64,000 bases of DNA from Geothrix sp. (GCF_030219325.1 NZ_CP126625.1:3026857-3090856), one strand, 5' to 3'. Shown: positions 9,101 through 17,323, counted from the stretch's first letter. The notes: generated from the letters alone by a model not told the origin. Numbers and translations are program-made.

Positions 9101-9296
9101 CCGTTCCCGCGTAGATCAGGCCGTCTGTCCCCTGGACCAGGGCGATGACCGAGGTGTTGGTGAGCCCCTCCGGGAACCCGAAGGTCCGGCCCGGAAATCG
9201 CCCCGGTTCCTGCCCGCCGGCGGCGACCATGGGCATGAGCGCGCCGAGCAGCAGGCTCCGCAGGAGGCGAGGCAGGGGAAGGGTGGGCCAGGTCAT
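6180..9296 (-). CDS. Two-component propeller sensor histidine kinase
   Basis: 1038 residues. A signal peptide (to about residue 28) is followed by a large periplasmic region of repeated blades typical of two-component-regulator-propeller sensors (GRTFGFPEGLTNTSVIALVQ, WVGTRNGLGWLD, LWAATDGGLAVL, WVGTSQGLGRLD). A Y_Y_Y-like beta domain and one transmembrane helix come next, then a HisKA domain with AHDLKNPL (phospho-acceptor His near residue 794). The HATPase_c domain has the N box DNLVNNAIKYS, G1 DEGPGLS and G2 GLGLSIVKQM. There is no receiver domain and no adjacent response regulator, so the partner is unknown. Such kinases often sense polysaccharide breakdown products, but the ligand is not inferable here. 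Confidence 0.9.
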   Translation of the reverse strand: MTWPTLPLPRLLRSLLLGALMPMVAAGGQEPGRFPGRTFGFPEGLTNTSVIALVQGTDGLIYAGTEGGLFRFDGRRFELLDLPADHRFITTLLAGPDGRLWVGTRNGLGWLDATWAFHAEGGPLSQRIHHLGFDARGDLWIHAGAQLLVHSGGAFSPAPARPGAPDLIQVFADPSASGVKVLGKQGIWTLDPSRRTWALERMPSTAGDVPLAFGWDGAGFTWVRTRSSFWRKAPGRGPWARLGSPFSEPIPDHFGIARDRAGWLWINTARGLVRCRGAEARPVATGPKGYVPVTGMLDGEGSPWVASLGVTQVLGRALWTVHDGDEGLPSNVVWTSVRDRQGRLWAATDGGLAVLGPAGWKVVARGQFSRVRLHPDGTLLAVGSPGGTLYTIDPGSLKVQGHVAACMEPSPVSRGLGVEADGTVWISDYQHRFARGVKRSGVWVWEPGTLDGKPPEGIFEVVQDSTGAVYLPARSTVYLRSGGTWESLGATLPYTPLGAQRTATGEVWVAYLDRPVLTRHRREGGTWKQVDEWWPFQDKVQLLVFSLAATPSGQLWVGTSQGLGRLDPGTRRLDAWFAPGEGIPGADATTQGLFLEPNGDLWFSTSSGLGRYRSAEETSAPPLPLPLLLGWSVHGKPLRLGDPEPRLGPGADLEARFAIPSSLSASSLDLEVRLSGVDRGWVRLDSNHLRYGALPEGSYHLEVRLRRDGTPPGPARTLAFRVLPRWFETWWAMLLFLLGASGAVYGAVLLRYRSLRRQNRLLQETVAARTHDLRETNENLTQANQLKSRFLATTAHDLKNPLTGILLHAQMIREEAGESHPAIEARTQKLEDIGQKMLLIINGLLDTAAQEARDVTLRLVESNIPSLVHQVVAANLEYASSKSIRLTYREMLAGECWGFVDEVHFKRAVDNLVNNAIKYSPHGKEVLVMVTPRVVEGQTRVEILVSDEGPGLSPEDKAQAFGLFQRLSAKPTGGEYSTGLGLSIVKQMVELHGGRVWIESEPGRGATFGVEIPLRTGPHMVHGTPPPPIRQPGEDWSV

Positions 9297-9486
9297 GGGG
9301 TCCGGTGGAATCTGAAACGCTTGAGGTCGGTCTTGGGCGCGATCGAATGATCCCCGGTGGACCATCCCTACCGCCTGTTCGGGTTTTCCTCCGTGCCTGT
9401 TTAATCGGGGCCGGATGGCCCGGATCCAGGTCCGGACCGCGCACGCCAGATGCCACGCCGTGCCCGGGAGCCCCTACGATTCGGAT

Positions 9487-10521
9487 ATGTGTCCCGACGA
9501 TCCCCCCCGCACCCGCCGGCCCCGCTACAAGGGCACGCACCCCCGGCGCTTCGCGGAGAAGTACAAGGAGCTCTCCCCGGAGCAGCACGCAGCGGAGCTG
9601 GAGAAGGTCATGGCCCGGGGCCATACGCCGGCCGGCACCCACCGCTCGATCATGGTGGACGAGATCCTCGCAATGCTGGACCCGAAGCCGGGCGAGGTGG
9701 CCCTGGATGCCACCCTGGGCTACGGCGGCCACACGCGGGAGCTGCTGCCGCGCCTGCTGCCCGGGGGCCGGCTCTTCGGGGTGGACGTGGATCCCCTGGA
9801 GCTGCCCCGCACGGAAGCCCGGCTGCGGGACCTGGGCTTCGGCGAGGAGGTGTTCACAGTGCGCCGCATGAACTTCGCGGGGCTGCCGCGCCTCAGGGCC
9901 GAGTCCGGCGGCTTCGACCTGGTGCTGGCCGACCTCGGCGTCTCCTCCATGCAGATCGACAACCCGGCCCGGGGCTTCACCTGGAAGGCGGAAGGCCCCC
10001 TGGATCTGCGGCTGAATCCCCAGCGCGGCCGGTCCGCGGCCGAGCTGCTGGCCTCGCTGGACGAGCAGGCCCTGGCGGACCTGCTCGTGGAGAACTCGGA
10101 CGAGCCCCACGCCACGGCCATCGCCAGGGAGGTTCACGGCCAGACCATCCGCACCACCCGCGACCTCGCAGAGCATGTGCGCTCGGCGCTGCGCGCCGAG
10201 CGGCTGGACGACGATGACGTGAAGCGCGCCCTCCAGCGCACCTTCCAGGCCCTGCGCATCGCCGTGAACGACGAGCTCACGGTGCTGGACCAGTTCCTGT
10301 CCCTGCTGCCGGGCGTCCTGAACCCCGGCGGCCGCGTGGCCATCCTCACCTTCCACTCCGGCGAGGACCGCCGCGTGAAGAAGGCCTTCCAGCAGGGCCT
10401 GCGCGAGGGCCTCTACGCCGAGGTGGCCGCCGAGCCCCAGCGGGCCTCGGCGGAGGAGCGGCGGTCCAATCCCCGATCCACCAGCGCGAAGTTGCGCTGG
10501 GCGCGCCTTCCAAGGCCATGA
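9487..10521 (+). CDS. rsmH: 16S rRNA (cytosine(1402)-N(4))-methyltransferase RsmH
   Basis: 344 residues. RsmH (MraW) methylates N4 of C1402 in the 16S rRNA decoding centre. Signatures seen are HRSIMVDEIL, SAM-binding DATLGYGGHT, DLGVSSMQIDNPARGFTW, ALRIAVNDEL, and near the C-terminus FHSGEDRRVK, where the usual form is FHSLEDR. The start is placed at MCPDDPP; an in-frame ATG 72 bases upstream would add an Arg/His-rich tail. It is away from the dcw cluster (no mraZ, ftsL or mur genes next to it). Its stop overlaps a possible start of the next gene (ATGA), suggesting translational coupling. Confidence 0.88.
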   Translation: MCPDDPPRTRRPRYKGTHPRRFAEKYKELSPEQHAAELEKVMARGHTPAGTHRSIMVDEILAMLDPKPGEVALDATLGYGGHTRELLPRLLPGGRLFGVDVDPLELPRTEARLRDLGFGEEVFTVRRMNFAGLPRLRAESGGFDLVLADLGVSSMQIDNPARGFTWKAEGPLDLRLNPQRGRSAAELLASLDEQALADLLVENSDEPHATAIAREVHGQTIRTTRDLAEHVRSALRAERLDDDDVKRALQRTFQALRIAVNDELTVLDQFLSLLPGVLNPGGRVAILTFHSGEDRRVKKAFQQGLREGLYAEVAAEPQRASAEERRSNPRSTSAKLRWARLPRP

Positions 10522-10544
10522 GGCTTGCGATAGGGTGGTCGGAT

Positions 10545-11426
10545 ATGGTCACCGCTCCGTCCTCCCCGCTCCGCACGACGATCCTCTGGGTCCTGGCCGT
10601 GCTGCTCATGGCCGCCACGGTGGTCTACCAGCGCCGCACGGGCCCCACCCACCCGCTGCGCGGCACGGTGACGATTGGCGGGACGACCACCATCTACAAG
10701 CTCATCCGCAGCGAGGAGACGGTGCGCGATGCCCGCGTGGCCCTGCCGGATCCGGGCGTGCCCGGCACCCTGGTGTGGCGGCGCTTCCCCCTGCAGGAGG
10801 CCTGGTCGCGCCAGCCCATGCTCCGCGAGCAGAAGGACGGCCAGGTCGAGCTGGCCGGATACCTGCCGAAGCAGCCCCCGGCGGGCAAGCTGGAGTACAC
10901 CGTGGAGCTGGGCGAGGGCCCCGGCGCGGTGCGGCTGCCCCAGGGCGGTCCCGTGGTGCTGCGCTACAAGGGCCCGGTGGCGCTGGCGGTGCTGCTGCCC
11001 CATGTCTCCATGATGTTCATCGCCGTGCTGCTCGGCCTGCGGACGGGCCTGGGGGCGCTGTTCGGCGCCACCGCGCCCCGCCGCCTCCTGTGGATCACCC
11101 TGGGCTGCATGACCCTGGGTGGCCTGGTGCTCGGGCCCTTCGTGCAGAAGGCCGCCTTCGGCCACTACTGGACCGGCTTCCCCTGGGGCTACGACCTGAC
11201 GGACAACAAGACCCTGCTCATGTGGGGTGTGTGGGTGCTCGCGGCCATCGTCGCGGGGCCCCGGCCCCGCAGCCGCGAAGGCTGGAGCCGCGGGGCGGTG
11301 CTGGCCGCCACCGTGGCCATGGCCGCGGTCTACCTCATCCCCCACAGCATGCGGGGCAGCCAGCTGGACTACAGCAAAGTGAAGACCGGCGGTGACGCGA
11401 AGGACGCCGTGGTCACCGGGCGTTAG
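10545..11426 (+). CDS. Hypothetical integral membrane protein
   Basis: 293 residues. An N-terminal transmembrane helix (TTILWVLAVLLMAATVVY) is followed by a beta-rich extracytoplasmic domain of about 120 residues (RGTVTIGGTTTIYKL, ARVALPDPGVPGTLVWRRFPL, LEYTVELGEG) and then about four more helices. I do not recognise a named family. GGGTGG precedes this ATG; an alternative ATG at 10518 overlaps the rsmH stop as ATGA. Its 3' end overlaps the convergent M28 peptidase by 14 bases. Confidence 0.75.
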   Translation: MVTAPSSPLRTTILWVLAVLLMAATVVYQRRTGPTHPLRGTVTIGGTTTIYKLIRSEETVRDARVALPDPGVPGTLVWRRFPLQEAWSRQPMLREQKDGQVELAGYLPKQPPAGKLEYTVELGEGPGAVRLPQGGPVVLRYKGPVALAVLLPHVSMMFIAVLLGLRTGLGALFGATAPRRLLWITLGCMTLGGLVLGPFVQKAAFGHYWTGFPWGYDLTDNKTLLMWGVWVLAAIVAGPRPRSREGWSRGAVLAATVAMAAVYLIPHSMRGSQLDYSKVKTGGDAKDAVVTGR

Positions 11427-12960
11427 CCGCCAGTCGGCCCAGCTCCAGCGCGAAGCGCACCTGCTGCATGAGCCCCGCCAGATTCCAGGCGGGATCGTAG
11501 CGGTCCGTGGGCCGGTGGTAGTGGTTGAGGAAGTCCGCCGCCTTGGCCTGGGCCGCGGCCTTGTCGCCCAGGTAGTCCCAGCCGCCATCCAGCGAGAAGC
11601 CCGGTGACAGGGCCGGTACGCCCGCCTTCATGAAGGGGAAGTGGTCCGAGCGGAAACAGAGGCCCGCGGGATCCGCCTTGGCCGGCGTGATGACCAGGTC
11701 CGCCGCCGCCGCGGCCCGGGCGCAGAGGGCCCGCAGCTTCGGATCGTTCGAACCCAACAGGCCGATGTCCCGGGTGGGGCCGATCACGTTCAGGCTCTCG
11801 AGGTTGATGTTCAGCACCGTGCGGGCCAGGGGCCAGAGCGGGGCGGCCACGTAGGCCGAGGAACCCAGCAGACCCTGCTCCTCGGCGCAGGGGAAGAAGA
11901 CCATCACGCTGCGTTTCAGGGGCTGGTGCACCAGGGCCTGGGCCAGGGCCAGCACGGCGGCGCAACCGCTGGCATTGTCCACGGCCCCCGAGTAGATGGC
12001 GCCATCCGCGCCCTTGCCGAAGTGGTCCCAGTGGGCCGAGTAGATGACCAGTTCCTTCTTCAGCGCGGGGTCGGTGCCTGGCAGGATGCCCGCCACGTTC
12101 CACTGTTCCAGCCGCCGCACGGAGGTCGTCAGCCGGCCCCTGGCCTGGATGGGCAGCACCACCGGGCGGAAGGAGGCCGCATCCGCCCCGACAGCCAGCG
12201 CGCGGTAATCCTGACCCGCCAGGGCGAAGAGACGGGTGGCCATGGCCTCGGTGATCCAGCCCTGCATCGCGCCGGCCTGGCCGGAGCCCTCCCGCTGGAA
12301 GCGCTCCTGGACCCACCCGTTCCGTACCACGGCCCAGCCGTAGCCGGCGGAGGCGTCCGTGTGCACCAGCAGGACGCCCCCGGCCCCACGGCGACGGGCC
12401 TCCTCGAACTTGTACGTCCACCGGCCGTAGAGGTTCTCCGGCTCGCAGCAGAGGGGCATGGGCGGCCCGCCCTTGCGATCGCCCACCAGCATGACGAGGA
12501 TGCGGTTCCGGACATCCAGCCCCTTGTAGTCGTCCCGGCTGCCATCGGCGGCCGTGATGCCGTGCCCCACGAACACCAGGGGCGCATCCACGGCCAGGGT
12601 GGTTTCCGCGGCTGCCGCGCCCATCACCAGGTCCGCGCCCAGGGCCGGCGCCAGCGCCTCCTTCGGCCCCTCGAAACGAAGACTGCTGGCGGTCGCATCC
12701 AGCCGCAGGCCGGACAGCCGGACCGTCTGCCGGTAGCTGGTCCCATGGACGGGCTGGAGGCCCAGGACCTGCAGTTGGGTCTCCAGGTACCGCACGGCCA
12801 GTTCCCCGCCCCGCTGGCCCGTGCCGCGGCCTTCCAGCACGTCATCGGCCAGGAAGGCGAGGTGGGCCCTCAGGGCCGCTTCGTCCACCTTCGGTCCCTG
12901 GGCCACCAGGGAACCACAGGCCAGAGCAGCACACAGCATGAGTCGCACGGCGGCCTCCAT
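11413..12960 (-). CDS. Secreted M28-family zinc aminopeptidase
   Basis: 515 residues with an N-terminal signal peptide (cleavage likely after SLVAQ). The catalytic domain has the two-zinc ligands of peptidase family M28: HWDHFG, AVDNASG, PCAEEQGLLGS and the distal SDHFPFM. A PA-like insert lies between the N-terminal part and the core (about residues 115-225, including the repeated Gly/Val strands). The enzyme probably trims N-terminal residues from peptides in the periplasm or outside the cell. The ATG at 12960 has AAGGTGG upstream; a GTG three codons earlier is also open. Confidence 0.88.
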   Translation of the reverse strand: MEAAVRLMLCAALACGSLVAQGPKVDEAALRAHLAFLADDVLEGRGTGQRGGELAVRYLETQLQVLGLQPVHGTSYRQTVRLSGLRLDATASSLRFEGPKEALAPALGADLVMGAAAAETTLAVDAPLVFVGHGITAADGSRDDYKGLDVRNRILVMLVGDRKGGPPMPLCCEPENLYGRWTYKFEEARRRGAGGVLLVHTDASAGYGWAVVRNGWVQERFQREGSGQAGAMQGWITEAMATRLFALAGQDYRALAVGADAASFRPVVLPIQARGRLTTSVRRLEQWNVAGILPGTDPALKKELVIYSAHWDHFGKGADGAIYSGAVDNASGCAAVLALAQALVHQPLKRSVMVFFPCAEEQGLLGSSAYVAAPLWPLARTVLNINLESLNVIGPTRDIGLLGSNDPKLRALCARAAAAADLVITPAKADPAGLCFRSDHFPFMKAGVPALSPGFSLDGGWDYLGDKAAAQAKAADFLNHYHRPTDRYDPAWNLAGLMQQVRFALELGRLAANAR

Positions 12961-12970
12961 GGGTCCCACC

Positions 12971-13771
12971 TTACCGGGGCTGGCGGGGTTCGGCGAGCCA
13001 GGCGACGGCGACGGAGATGAAGTAGAGGCCGAGGAGCACGACGCTGAAGAAGATGGTGGTGACCACCACGTCGCCGGGCGTGAAGAAGGCGCTGAAGATC
13101 AGGATGACCATGGTGGCGTGGCGCCAGTACTTCAGCATCCACCGGGCGGTCACGATGCGGAACCGGGCCAGGAAGAAGAACAGCACCGGCAGCTCGAACA
13201 TGATGCCGGTGATGAGGGTGGTCGAGATGAACAGGTCGAGGTAGTCCGAGGCGTGCAGGTTCGCCCGCAGGCCTGCGGCGGCGGCTTCCTGGAAGAGGAT
13301 GTCGCCCAGGAACTTGAAGGCCTGGGTGTAGGCGAAGGCGGAGCCAAGGAGGAAACAGCCTGAAGTCACCACCACGAAGGGGATGACGAGGCGGCGTTCC
13401 TTGGGCAGCAGGCCGGGCCGGATGAAGGCCCATAGCTGGTAGAACAGGAAGGGTGCCGCAACGAAGGCGGCCGCCCACAGCGAGAGCCGCATCATGCTGA
13501 AGAACGGTTCGGTGAGATCCGTGAAGGCGAAGGGTTGCAGCTCCGAGATGGGCTTGTGGGTCTGGGCCGCCATGGCCTCCATGAAGGGCTTCTGGGCCCA
13601 GGCCCAGAGCTTGAAGCGGAGGGGGGGGATGTCCCGGTAGCCGAACGGGAAGCCGTACGTGAAGGCGAAGGCGCCCGCCACGATGAGCAGGGAGCGCACG
13701 ATGCGCACCCGCAGCTCCTGCAGGTGCTCCCAGAAGCTCATCTTCCCGGGGGGTGGAGGCGGTGTCGGCAT
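12971..13771 (-). CDS. tatC: Sec-independent protein translocase subunit TatC
   Basis: 266 residues. TatC is the multispanning receptor for twin-arginine signal peptides. Typical features are the N-terminal FWEHLQELRVRIVRS (the HLxELRxR motif), the ITxxFxxxF-like FTDLTEPFFSMMRLSLWAA, FVAAPFLFYQLWAFIRPGLLPKERR in overlapping parts, and the C-terminal FTPGDVVVTTI. Six hydrophobic helices are visible. It lies 87 bases downstream of tatA, with a GC-rich hairpin in between. No tatB is seen nearby, so the minimal TatA-TatC type is likely. Confidence 0.95.
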   Translation of the reverse strand: MPTPPPPPGKMSFWEHLQELRVRIVRSLLIVAGAFAFTYGFPFGYRDIPPLRFKLWAWAQKPFMEAMAAQTHKPISELQPFAFTDLTEPFFSMMRLSLWAAAFVAAPFLFYQLWAFIRPGLLPKERRLVIPFVVVTSGCFLLGSAFAYTQAFKFLGDILFQEAAAAGLRANLHASDYLDLFISTTLITGIMFELPVLFFFLARFRIVTARWMLKYWRHATMVILIFSAFFTPGDVVVTTIFFSVVLLGLYFISVAVAWLAEPRQPR

Positions 13772-13788
13772 GGCTGCATTCAGGAAAG

Positions 13789-13816
13789 CGCCCGGCCCCC
13801 CGAGGGAGGCCGGGCG
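13789..13816 (-). terminator. GC-rich hairpin between tatA and tatC
   Basis: A perfect 9-bp stem (CGCCCGGCC with GGCCGGGCG) around a 10-base loop lies in the tatA-tatC spacer, with only a weak T-run after it on the minus strand. It could partly terminate transcription or protect the tatA message so that TatA is made in excess over TatC. The effect is inferred; only the inverted repeat is seen. Confidence 0.4.
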
Positions 13817-13858
13817 GGGTGGTTCAATGGGAGACGCGCGGGCCGGACCGGCCCTGCC

Positions 13859-14017
13859 TCATTCCTTGACGGTATCGGTCAGTTCCTTGCTGGCCTTCTT
13901 GAACTCCTGAATGCTCTTCCCCAGGCTCTTGCCCAGTTCCGGCAGGCGCGAGGGGCCGAAGAAGATCAGCAAGGCGATGCCGATCAGCAGAATTTCCATC
14001 ATTCCCAGGTTGCCCAT
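13859..14017 (-). CDS. tatA: Sec-independent protein translocase subunit TatA
   Basis: 52 residues. One N-terminal transmembrane helix (MEILLIGIALLIFF) is followed by the FGPxxLPELGKSLGKSI hinge/amphipathic helix and a Lys-rich tail, the complete TatA/E plan. The start (MGNLGMMEIL) follows GGAG at good spacing. It is upstream of tatC on the same strand and directly downstream of the cytochrome c gene. This suggests that the translocase is expressed with the Tat-dependent flavoprotein of the same cluster. Confidence 0.93.
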   Translation of the reverse strand: MGNLGMMEILLIGIALLIFFGPSRLPELGKSLGKSIQEFKKASKELTDTVKE

Positions 14018-14074
14018 GGTGTGCTCCAGAGGTGCTTGCAAGTGGTTCGGTGGATCGATCAGGTGCGAGAGGAC

Positions 14075-14446
14075 TCAGGGCACCTTGAAGCCATAGGCAT
14101 GGCAGTGGTTGCACCAGTTCACGGTCTTCTCGTGCTGGCGGTGGCAGACGTTGCATTCCATCTGCGGCCCCCAGTGCGGGGCATCATGGGGATTCTCGGG
14201 CTTCACGTGGGCCGTCTTCTTGACCAGGTCGGCGGGAGATCCGTGGCAGCCCAGGCAGCGCTCGGCGGCCACGAAGGTCTTCTTCTTCGCCGTTCCGTGG
14301 CAGTCCACGCAGGTGACGCCCTTGGCCTTGTGCAGATCGGCGGTCATGGTGGGAGCCTGCGTGGCGGCTTGGCTGAGCGGGATCAGGGCCGCGAAGAGCA
14401 GCAGGCGGGCGGCGGTTGCGAGGCGCTTCAGGAAGGGGTTCGACAT
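14075..14446 (-). CDS. Periplasmic tetraheme cytochrome c (flavocytochrome electron-donor subunit)
   Basis: 123 residues with a Sec signal peptide of about 27 residues. The mature part has four CxxCH heme sites (CVDCH, CLGCH, CNVCH, CNHCH) and additional His residues for bis-His ligation. This resembles the tetraheme domain of Shewanella fumarate reductase Fcc3 and the small subunit of two-gene flavocytochromes. It follows the flavoprotein gene by 38 bases and should feed it electrons from the quinone pool. An upstream in-frame ATG at 14494 would overlap the flavoprotein stop and is less likely. Confidence 0.88.
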   Translation of the reverse strand: MSNPFLKRLATAARLLLFAALIPLSQAATQAPTMTADLHKAKGVTCVDCHGTAKKKTFVAAERCLGCHGSPADLVKKTAHVKPENPHDAPHWGPQMECNVCHRQHEKTVNWCNHCHAYGFKVP

Positions 14447-14484
14447 GGAGGAGATCCTCTCGTTCAGGTGGATGGGATGCATGG

Positions 14485-16023
14485 TCAACTCCACGCCTTC
14501 TCGCCACCGGCGTTCTTGCCGGCGATGCGCCCGTTGACCACGCAGTCGGCCATGGCCACGCTGCCCAGGCGGACCGCGCCATGGACGCCGCCGGTGATCT
14601 CGCCCGCGGCGTAGAGCCCCTTGATGGGCTTCATGTCGAAGCCGATGACCTGGGCCTCGGCGTTGACGACCAGGCCGCCCATGGTGTGGTGGACCCGCGG
14701 CCAGAGGCGCATGGCGTAGAAGGGCCCGGCGACCGTAGGCTTGGAGTCGGGGAAGAGCTTGCAGTCGAAGTCCTCGTCCTTCGCCTTCTCGACAAAGCCG
14801 TTCCAGCGGGCCACCTGATCGAGGAAGGGCTGCACCGGCATCTTGTACTCGGCCGCCAGCGCCTCAAGTGTGTTGAACGTCTTCACCACGCCCACTTCCA
14901 TGGCCTTGCCGAGCACCTTGGGCACCACCTGCTTCCCGATGGCGTAGCTGTCGCCCACGATGATGACCGGGTGGCCGATGGCGATGATGGCGTCGGCCCG
15001 CTCCTTGCGGTTGCCGGTCTCCTTGAAGAAGCGCTTCCCGTTGGCCGGGTCCACCATCAGGCCATAGCCGACGATCCGCTCACAGACCTGGGGCCCGTGG
15101 CCGAAGCCCGGCTCGTCGGGGCTGGTCCAGGGACCCAGCTGGATCCAGTCCATCTGGACGTCCATGGCGCCGGCACTGCAGGCCGCCAGGATCGCCTCCC
15201 CGGTGGCGCCGGGGTGGTTCGTGGATTCGAACTTCGGGGTGAGGCGGGGATCGTGGATCTGCCGCAGGGCCATGTTCTGGGAGAAGCCCCCCGCCGCCAG
15301 GACCACGCTCCGACGCGCCTTGATGAAGCTCGCCGTGCCCGAGGCCTCATCGGGCCACTTGTAGCCATGCCGCACTTCGAGCCCGACGATGCGGCCCTCT
15401 CTGCCGGCGATGAGCCGGGTCATCTTCGTGCGGAGCACCACCTTCACGCCCAGCGACTTGGCCTTGGCCAGCAGCGGGTTCACGAGCCCGGATCCCGACT
15501 GGTTGTAGGTCTGCACCGAGCGCTTCACCGAGTGGCCGCCATGGAAGTTGAGGCGGGTGAACTGGGCGCCGATGTAGGTCCGGCACCACTCGAGCGCCTC
15601 GTTGGACTTCTCCGCCACCAGGCGGGCCAGCGGGGGGTGGTTCAGGTACGAACCCGCCTTCATCATGTCCTTGAGCATCAGCTCTGCGGAATCCTGGACG
15701 CCGGCCTCCTTCTGGAAGCTGTTGCCCGCCGCGGCGAAATCGCCGCCGTTGATGATCGAGTTGCCGCCGTAGACGGGCATTTTCTCGACCACCAGGACGC
15801 TGGCCCCCGCGAGGCGGGCTTCGATCGCCGCGGAAAGCCCGGCGAAACCGGTGCCCACCACCACCACGTCATAGGTCTCATCCCACCGCTTGGGCAGGGT
15901 TCCGGGTCCTGCGGCTTCTTTGCCCTCGAGGGGAAGGGTGCCGAGCACCATGCCGCCCAGCAGGGCCGCGCCGCCGGCGCCGATGAACCCGCGCCGGCTC
16001 ATGTCTTTCGTTTCATCACTCAT
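14485..16023 (-). CDS. Tat-exported flavocytochrome c flavoprotein subunit (fumarate-reductase-like)
   Basis: 512 residues. A twin-arginine signal (SRRGFIGAGGAALLGG) starts at about residue 9. The FAD domain follows with VVVVGTGFAGLSAAIEARLAG and GGNSIINGGDFAA. Residues matching the Fcc3 active site are present: NHPGATG, the Arg of ETGNRKERAD, VHHTMGG, and GGVHGAVRLG near the end. The segment around WIQLGPWTSPDEPGFG differs from classical fumarate reductases, so the acceptor may be another alpha,beta-unsaturated acid (urocanate, methacrylate or cinnamate type). Subunits are split over two genes, unlike Shewanella Fcc3. GGGAG precedes the ATG. Periplasmic anaerobic respiration is the likely role. 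Confidence 0.88.
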   Translation of the reverse strand: MSDETKDMSRRGFIGAGGAALLGGMVLGTLPLEGKEAAGPGTLPKRWDETYDVVVVGTGFAGLSAAIEARLAGASVLVVEKMPVYGGNSIINGGDFAAAGNSFQKEAGVQDSAELMLKDMMKAGSYLNHPPLARLVAEKSNEALEWCRTYIGAQFTRLNFHGGHSVKRSVQTYNQSGSGLVNPLLAKAKSLGVKVVLRTKMTRLIAGREGRIVGLEVRHGYKWPDEASGTASFIKARRSVVLAAGGFSQNMALRQIHDPRLTPKFESTNHPGATGEAILAACSAGAMDVQMDWIQLGPWTSPDEPGFGHGPQVCERIVGYGLMVDPANGKRFFKETGNRKERADAIIAIGHPVIIVGDSYAIGKQVVPKVLGKAMEVGVVKTFNTLEALAAEYKMPVQPFLDQVARWNGFVEKAKDEDFDCKLFPDSKPTVAGPFYAMRLWPRVHHTMGGLVVNAEAQVIGFDMKPIKGLYAAGEITGGVHGAVRLGSVAMADCVVNGRIAGKNAGGEKAWS

Positions 16024-16045
16024 GTCGCGTCTCCCTGGGCCGGAA

Positions 16046-17308
16046 TCAGAAGGTGTAGAGGATGCCGAGGCCGAAGCCGGTGGTGGAGGCGCCGGGGGCG
16101 ACGCCGGTGCCCACGGGCGGGAACAGCGCGTAGCTGGCCGAGCGCTCGTTGGTCATCCCGTAGACCGAGGTGTAGAGGTCCGCCGTCTTCGTCAACCCGA
16201 AGCTGTAGCCGACGCTCCACTGCGCGCCGCCCAGCCCATTGGTCGTCGCCGGACCGCCGCCCACCACCGTGACCTTGCCCGCCGCCGCCTTGCCGTAGGA
16301 CCCGAACACCTGGTGCGCCCCCCAGCGCTGCTGCACCAGCAGGTACCAGGCATCGCGCTCGTAGTGGTTCACCTTCCCCACCACCGTGTCGTCCGTGTCG
16401 TAGGTCAGGCGCTCCACGATCGCCGATACCTTGGTGCCCGTGCTGAACGCGTAGGCCGCCACCAGCTCGTGGCCCAGGTCCTTGGAGGAGGCGTTCGTCG
16501 CCGTCGCCCCCGCGGAGCCGCCCAGCTGGGCCAGGCCGAAGTAGTCGCTGTGGCGCTCATGGCCGTAGCTGAGGTTGAAGGCCCCGGCCTTGTAGCTCAG
16601 CAGGAAGGACCAAAGCTCCGGGCTCACGGACGGCACCGTCGTGGTGGCCGTGGTCTTGCCCTCGTTGACGGAGTAGGCGATGCGGCCCGAGAAGCCGTTC
16701 ACCGTGGGGGTCCAGTACTGGATGCTGTTCCCCTGGCGCCGGTTGAAGGCCGCGTCGGCCTTGGTATTGGCCCGGCCGTTCTGGGTGGTGGTGCCCGGCA
16801 CGTTGAAGCCCGGATTGGCGGTCAGGGCATTGTCGAAGGGGTTGAGGCCCCGCATGGCCCCCACGAACAGCAGGGGATACTTGTAGGGCGTGTCCCAGTT
16901 CCCGTAGAACACCCGGCCCCAGCTGCCTTCGAGGCCCAGGCAGCTGTTGCGGCTGGTGAGGCTGTTGGGCGCGTCGCCGTCGGGGCTGATGGCGCTCTCG
17001 ATCTGCCAGATGATCTTCAGATCATCGTTCACCTTGTAGCTGCCCTTGAAGCCCAGGTTCGAGGTGCCCGAGGTGATGCGGTTGCGCGCCGGCAGGTTGC
17101 CCAGGTCGCCCGTGTAGGCCCCGAGCGGCACCTGCGTCGCCCCGCCATTGGCCGGGCTCAGGCCCGGCGCCGTCGCGCCGGAGGTCTTCACGTTGTCCAG
17201 GAAGGGCAGGAAGGTCCCGTAGATCTGGACTTCGCTCGCCTGCGCCGACAGGCCCATCGGCAGCGCGCACGCGCCGACCAGGGTGAAAAGAAGGGTTTTC
17301 GATTTCAC
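16046..17308 (-). CDS. Gram-negative general porin
   Basis: 420 residues with a Sec signal peptide (through SAQA) and a beta-strand-rich body with alternating aromatic residues, ending in LGILYTF with a C-terminal Phe, as needed for outer-membrane insertion. It is of the 16-strand porin type (SEVQIYGTFLPFLDNV, NLGFKGSYKVNDDLKIIWQIES, GRVFYGNWDTPYK). It is first in the cluster with the flavoprotein and cytochrome, so it may admit the acceptor to the periplasm. GGAGG lies 11 bases before the ATG, and a short inverted repeat sits just upstream. Confidence 0.88.
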   Translation of the reverse strand: MKSKTLLFTLVGACALPMGLSAQASEVQIYGTFLPFLDNVKTSGATAPGLSPANGGATQVPLGAYTGDLGNLPARNRITSGTSNLGFKGSYKVNDDLKIIWQIESAISPDGDAPNSLTSRNSCLGLEGSWGRVFYGNWDTPYKYPLLFVGAMRGLNPFDNALTANPGFNVPGTTTQNGRANTKADAAFNRRQGNSIQYWTPTVNGFSGRIAYSVNEGKTTATTTVPSVSPELWSFLLSYKAGAFNLSYGHERHSDYFGLAQLGGSAGATATNASSKDLGHELVAAYAFSTGTKVSAIVERLTYDTDDTVVGKVNHYERDAWYLLVQQRWGAHQVFGSYGKAAAGKVTVVGGGPATTNGLGGAQWSVGYSFGLTKTADLYTSVYGMTNERSASYALFPPVGTGVAPGASTTGFGLGILYTF

Positions 17309-17323
17309 GACAGACCTCCGCTG

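Noticed and set aside
7702-10356. An 884-codon minus-strand frame spanning the kinase and rsmH
   Set aside because: It overlaps two recognised genes in other frames and has no domain.
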